A DNA stretch of 18,591 nucleotides from Stephanodiscus triporus. Lineage: Eukaryota > Bacillariophyta > Thalassiosirophyceae > Thalassiosirales > Thalassiosiraceae. Made by a program: the position numbers and the translations under genes. Positions 16,685-18,591 of the stretch are shown here, piece by piece (the stretch's first letter is position 1; every line of letters starts with the position of its first letter). The notes under the pieces were generated by a model. It was not told the DNA's origin. It was given only the letters and a program-made list of their open reading frames with translations, and searched no databases. The stretch covers positions 1 through 18,591 of the forward strand of contig JALLAZ010000699.1 of assembly GCA_036939755.1 (NCBI GenBank), given 5' to 3'.

Positions 16685-17712
16685 ATGTCCCTCCGGCCAC
16701 TCCTCATAAGTGGACTCCTCGCCGCCGCGACGGCCTTTTCGCCCGTCGGAAACAACAATGTCATCGCCGCGAGATCCCTTCCCTCGCCGCACCCCTCCCA
16801 CTCGTCGTCGTCGTCGTCGTCGGCGCTATCCATGGTCGCGGTCGACACCTCCGAAATCAAGAACGGCCTAACGATCGAGATCGACGGCGATCCGTACAAG
16901 ATCATGAGCTTCAGCATCATGAAGCAGGCTAGGGGCGCGGCGAAGACCACCATCAAGATGAAGAACCTCAAGAGGGGCAACACCATCGAGAACACGTATA
17001 GGAGCGGGGAGAAGTTCGAGACCGCCGAGATCATCAGGAAGCCGAGTCAGTACACGTACGAGGACGAGGTGAGAGGAGGGTAGGGGGCGGGGGAGAGGGG
17101 ACAAAGGGACGAATGGGGGACAAAAGGGATGGAGCCGTGTTTTTTGCAATTCTATACGAATGTCAACGTCGCCTTTTTTATTCTTGCATATGAAGGAATT
17201 CGTTTTTTTTTAAGCGGGATGTCTCGAATGCTTTTGAGCGACGTCGACGATAATTTGATTTGACACGGCCCTGGTATTTACCGGGAAAATTATTCGTTGT
17301 TGTGATGTGCACTTCGTAGACAAATAAAAAACGTCTCATTCAAATTTCCGTCCGTACTGAAATATACACGCATTCGCCGCAGGCTGGGAATTACATGTTC
17401 ATGGACAACGAATCCTTCGAGGAGGTGCTGGTGGAATCTAAGATGATCGAGGATCAGAAGAAGTGGATATCGGATGGGATGATATGCGATCTCATCTTCT
17501 TCAAGGGGGACGTCATCGAGGTCCGCGCGCCGTCGCCGTACGTCTTCGAGGTGGTGGAGACGGAGCCGAACATGAAGGGCAACACCTCCCAGGGGTATAC
17601 CAAGCCGGCGGTTTTGAGCTGCGGCGCCACCATCAGCGTGCCTGGGTTCGTTGAGCAGGGGCAGATGGTGAAGGTGGACACAGAGAAGGGAGAGTACATC
17701 GAGCGCGTTTAA
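16685..17712 (+). CDS. EFP: Plastid-targeted elongation factor P (EF-P)
   Basis: EF-P binds between the ribosomal P and E sites and relieves stalling at consecutive prolines; this bacterial-type copy should serve the plastid ribosome. ATG 16685 opens a signal peptide ending ATA/FSPVG, with Phe at +1, followed by a Ser-rich transit region (to about residue 48). The KOW-like N-domain (about 53-115) includes IEIDGDPYKIMSF and the loop KQARGAAK. The central and C-terminal OB domains read NYMFMDNESFEEVLVESKMI, VETEPNMKGNTSQGYTKPAV and VKVDTEKGEYIERV, the typical EF-P ending. Exon 1 is 16685-17068 and exon 2 is 17383-17712; 237 residues, about 188 after removal of the leader, the usual EF-P length. 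The loop tip has Arg83 where E. coli EF-P has the modified Lys34. The upstream ATG at 16580 is in frame but would bury the signal peptide. Confidence 0.95.
17069..17382 (+). other. Intron of the EF-P gene (314 nt, phase 0)
   Basis: The donor is GTGAGA after GAG GAC GAG and the acceptor is GCCGCAG before GCT GGG AAT TAC. The junction restores TYEDE-AGNYMFMD, which matches the uninterrupted EF-P sequence of bacteria. Intron interior stops and the G-rich then T-rich composition support it. Confidence 0.95.
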
Positions 17713-17778
17713 ATCGGAGGTATAGTAACTAGCACGTTGGGGTGTTTGATGACTGTTGATTAAGTGCGGACTGCTCTT

Positions 17779-17784
17779 AATAAA
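17779..17784 (+). terminator. Candidate polyadenylation signal of the EF-P gene
   Basis: AATAAA lies 67 bases after the EF-P stop, at a typical distance, in a 226-base convergent interval with no other gene. Canonical signals are not always used in diatoms. Confidence 0.4.
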
Positions 17785-17938
17785 CTGCAGCTAAGATATT
17801 GTTAAATACAGCGGATACAGCCGTATATCTGCTCTACGATATCATGTAACACAGTCATCCAAATCAGTACAAGGATGAAATACCCAAAGCTTCTGTCCGT
17901 CAGCATCGAATAGTGTATTCTAGAGAGTATTCTTGCGT

Positions 17939-18406
17939 TCATTGCCACGGAGTCCAAACCGTATATTCTCCCGTGAATAACACCTCCAAAGAACGCTTAG
18001 TGATCACGGCGATGTTAGCGATCAGATCCAGGCCAAATATCAGAACGACGGGGGCGACGATGGCGACGCCAGGACTTTTCTTGAATACTCGGGTTATAAT
18101 ATTGCCGTTCACGGCGCCATCGTCGTCGTCGCCCCTCACACCGCCACCTTTGCTCCTTCTTGTTTTCTTAGCGTCGATTGCCTTCGGAGACCCACTATTC
18201 ACGGTGCGAACGATCGGGGAGCGTTGTGTTGTTAGACCAGTCTTCCCTGCCGACTTCGCCAATGACGTGAGCGGGGATGGCCGGCCACCGAGAGGAAGGA
18301 GGATGGAGAAGCCATGGGTGAAATCCAACACGAATAATAATAATGAAACCGCTGTCAAAAATAATGACAATAGGGAATTATGAGGACAGAGGCGTCGATG
18401 ACTCAT
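17939..18406 (-). CDS. Small predicted plastid membrane protein, unknown function
   Basis: 155 residues, single exon, ATG 18406 to TGA 17939-17941. The in-frame extension to 18505 begins with TTG, so I did not use it. Residues 1-32 form a signal peptide (hydrophobic core SLLSLFLTAVSLLLFVL) ending THG/FSILLP. Phe at +1 followed by a basic, Ser/Thr-rich segment fits the diatom plastid bipartite leader. A Lys/Arg-rich stretch (about 80-92) and a short Asp run precede one membrane helix at about 112-134 (GVAIVAPVVLIFGLDLIANI). The C-terminus is EVLFTGEYTVWTPWQ. It is convergent with EF-P. I recognise no family; a thylakoid or envelope protein with a single C-terminal helix is the best description (inference). 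Confidence 0.7.
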   Translation of the reverse strand: MSHRRLCPHNSLLSLFLTAVSLLLFVLDFTHGFSILLPLGGRPSPLTSLAKSAGKTGLTTQRSPIVRTVNSGSPKAIDAKKTRRSKGGGVRGDDDDGAVNGNIITRVFKKSPGVAIVAPVVLIFGLDLIANIAVITKRSLEVLFTGEYTVWTPWQ

Positions 18407-18591
18407 GCTCTGCTGGTGTGTTTGTGGGACGAATTTTGTTCTGGTTGAGAGGCGGGTAAACGCTCTCCCGCCAATAAAATTTATGGTACTAATTCCTTGC
18501 TTCAAATCTTTTAGTAGGCGAACACCTACCAGAGCACTACGAGTTTAATCTGGGTTTTGAAACAGGGCCAAAGGGACATCGTATTTTAGTA

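Noticed and set aside
1..18591. CRISPR arrays, insertion sequences, retrotransposon polyproteins, rRNA and tRNA genes
   Set aside because: I looked on both strands and found no regularly spaced repeats, transposase or reverse transcriptase motifs, or structured RNA genes.

Overview
This window looks like nuclear DNA of a photosynthetic stramenopile, most likely a centric diatom (inference). Reasons: the genes are dense and mostly intron-poor, with short GT-AG introns (87 to 314 bases). Several proteins begin with a signal peptide that ends in an ASAFAP-like or aromatic +1 site, the bipartite plastid address of algae with secondary red plastids. The proteins carry Ser, Asp and Glu runs built from trinucleotide repeats. 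The two clear plastid proteins, TIC110 and a bacterial-type EF-P, are nuclear-encoded. No bacterial operon, CRISPR array, intact mobile element, tRNA or rRNA was found.

Layout. 1-3475 (minus): TIC110, plastid inner-envelope protein-import component, two exons, running off the left edge. 3960-4795 (plus): frameshifted relic of an unrecognised gene. 4894-5023: 65-bp tandem duplication. About 5030-5590 (minus): a second decayed coding relic. 5741-8095 (minus): tyrosyl-DNA phosphodiesterase 1 (TDP1), two exons, with an unexpected Npl4-like ubiquitin-like domain at its N-terminus. 8096-8931: gene-free, with a long G tract. 8932-11283 (minus): low-complexity membrane protein whose N-terminus and C-terminal membrane helices resemble GET2/CAML. 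11621-12622 (plus): single-pass membrane protein, divergent from it. 12623-13084: convergent 3' region holding a 50-base G homopolymer. 13085-14431 (minus): nuclear protein with a zinc ribbon and two AT-hooks. 14432-15384: mostly gene-free. 15385-16278 (minus): small acidic protein with a signal or plastid leader and a stop-free intron. 16685-17712 (plus): plastid EF-P with Arg at the loop tip. 17939-18406 (minus): small predicted plastid membrane protein.

Four of the eight well-supported genes (TIC110, EF-P and two unknowns) appear to be plastid-addressed, acting in import and translation. The others suggest DNA-protein crosslink repair (TDP1), insertion of tail-anchored proteins at the ER (GET2-like) and chromatin binding. 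I see no sign that they form one pathway; neighbours mostly share divergent or convergent intergenic spaces.

The most novel points are the UBL-TDP1 fusion, the cryptic GET2/CAML candidate, the Arg-type plastid EF-P, a possible exitron, and two frameshifted coding relics flanking a tandem duplication. Splice sites and starts were placed by eye from consensus, frame and recalled family sequences; no database search was possible.
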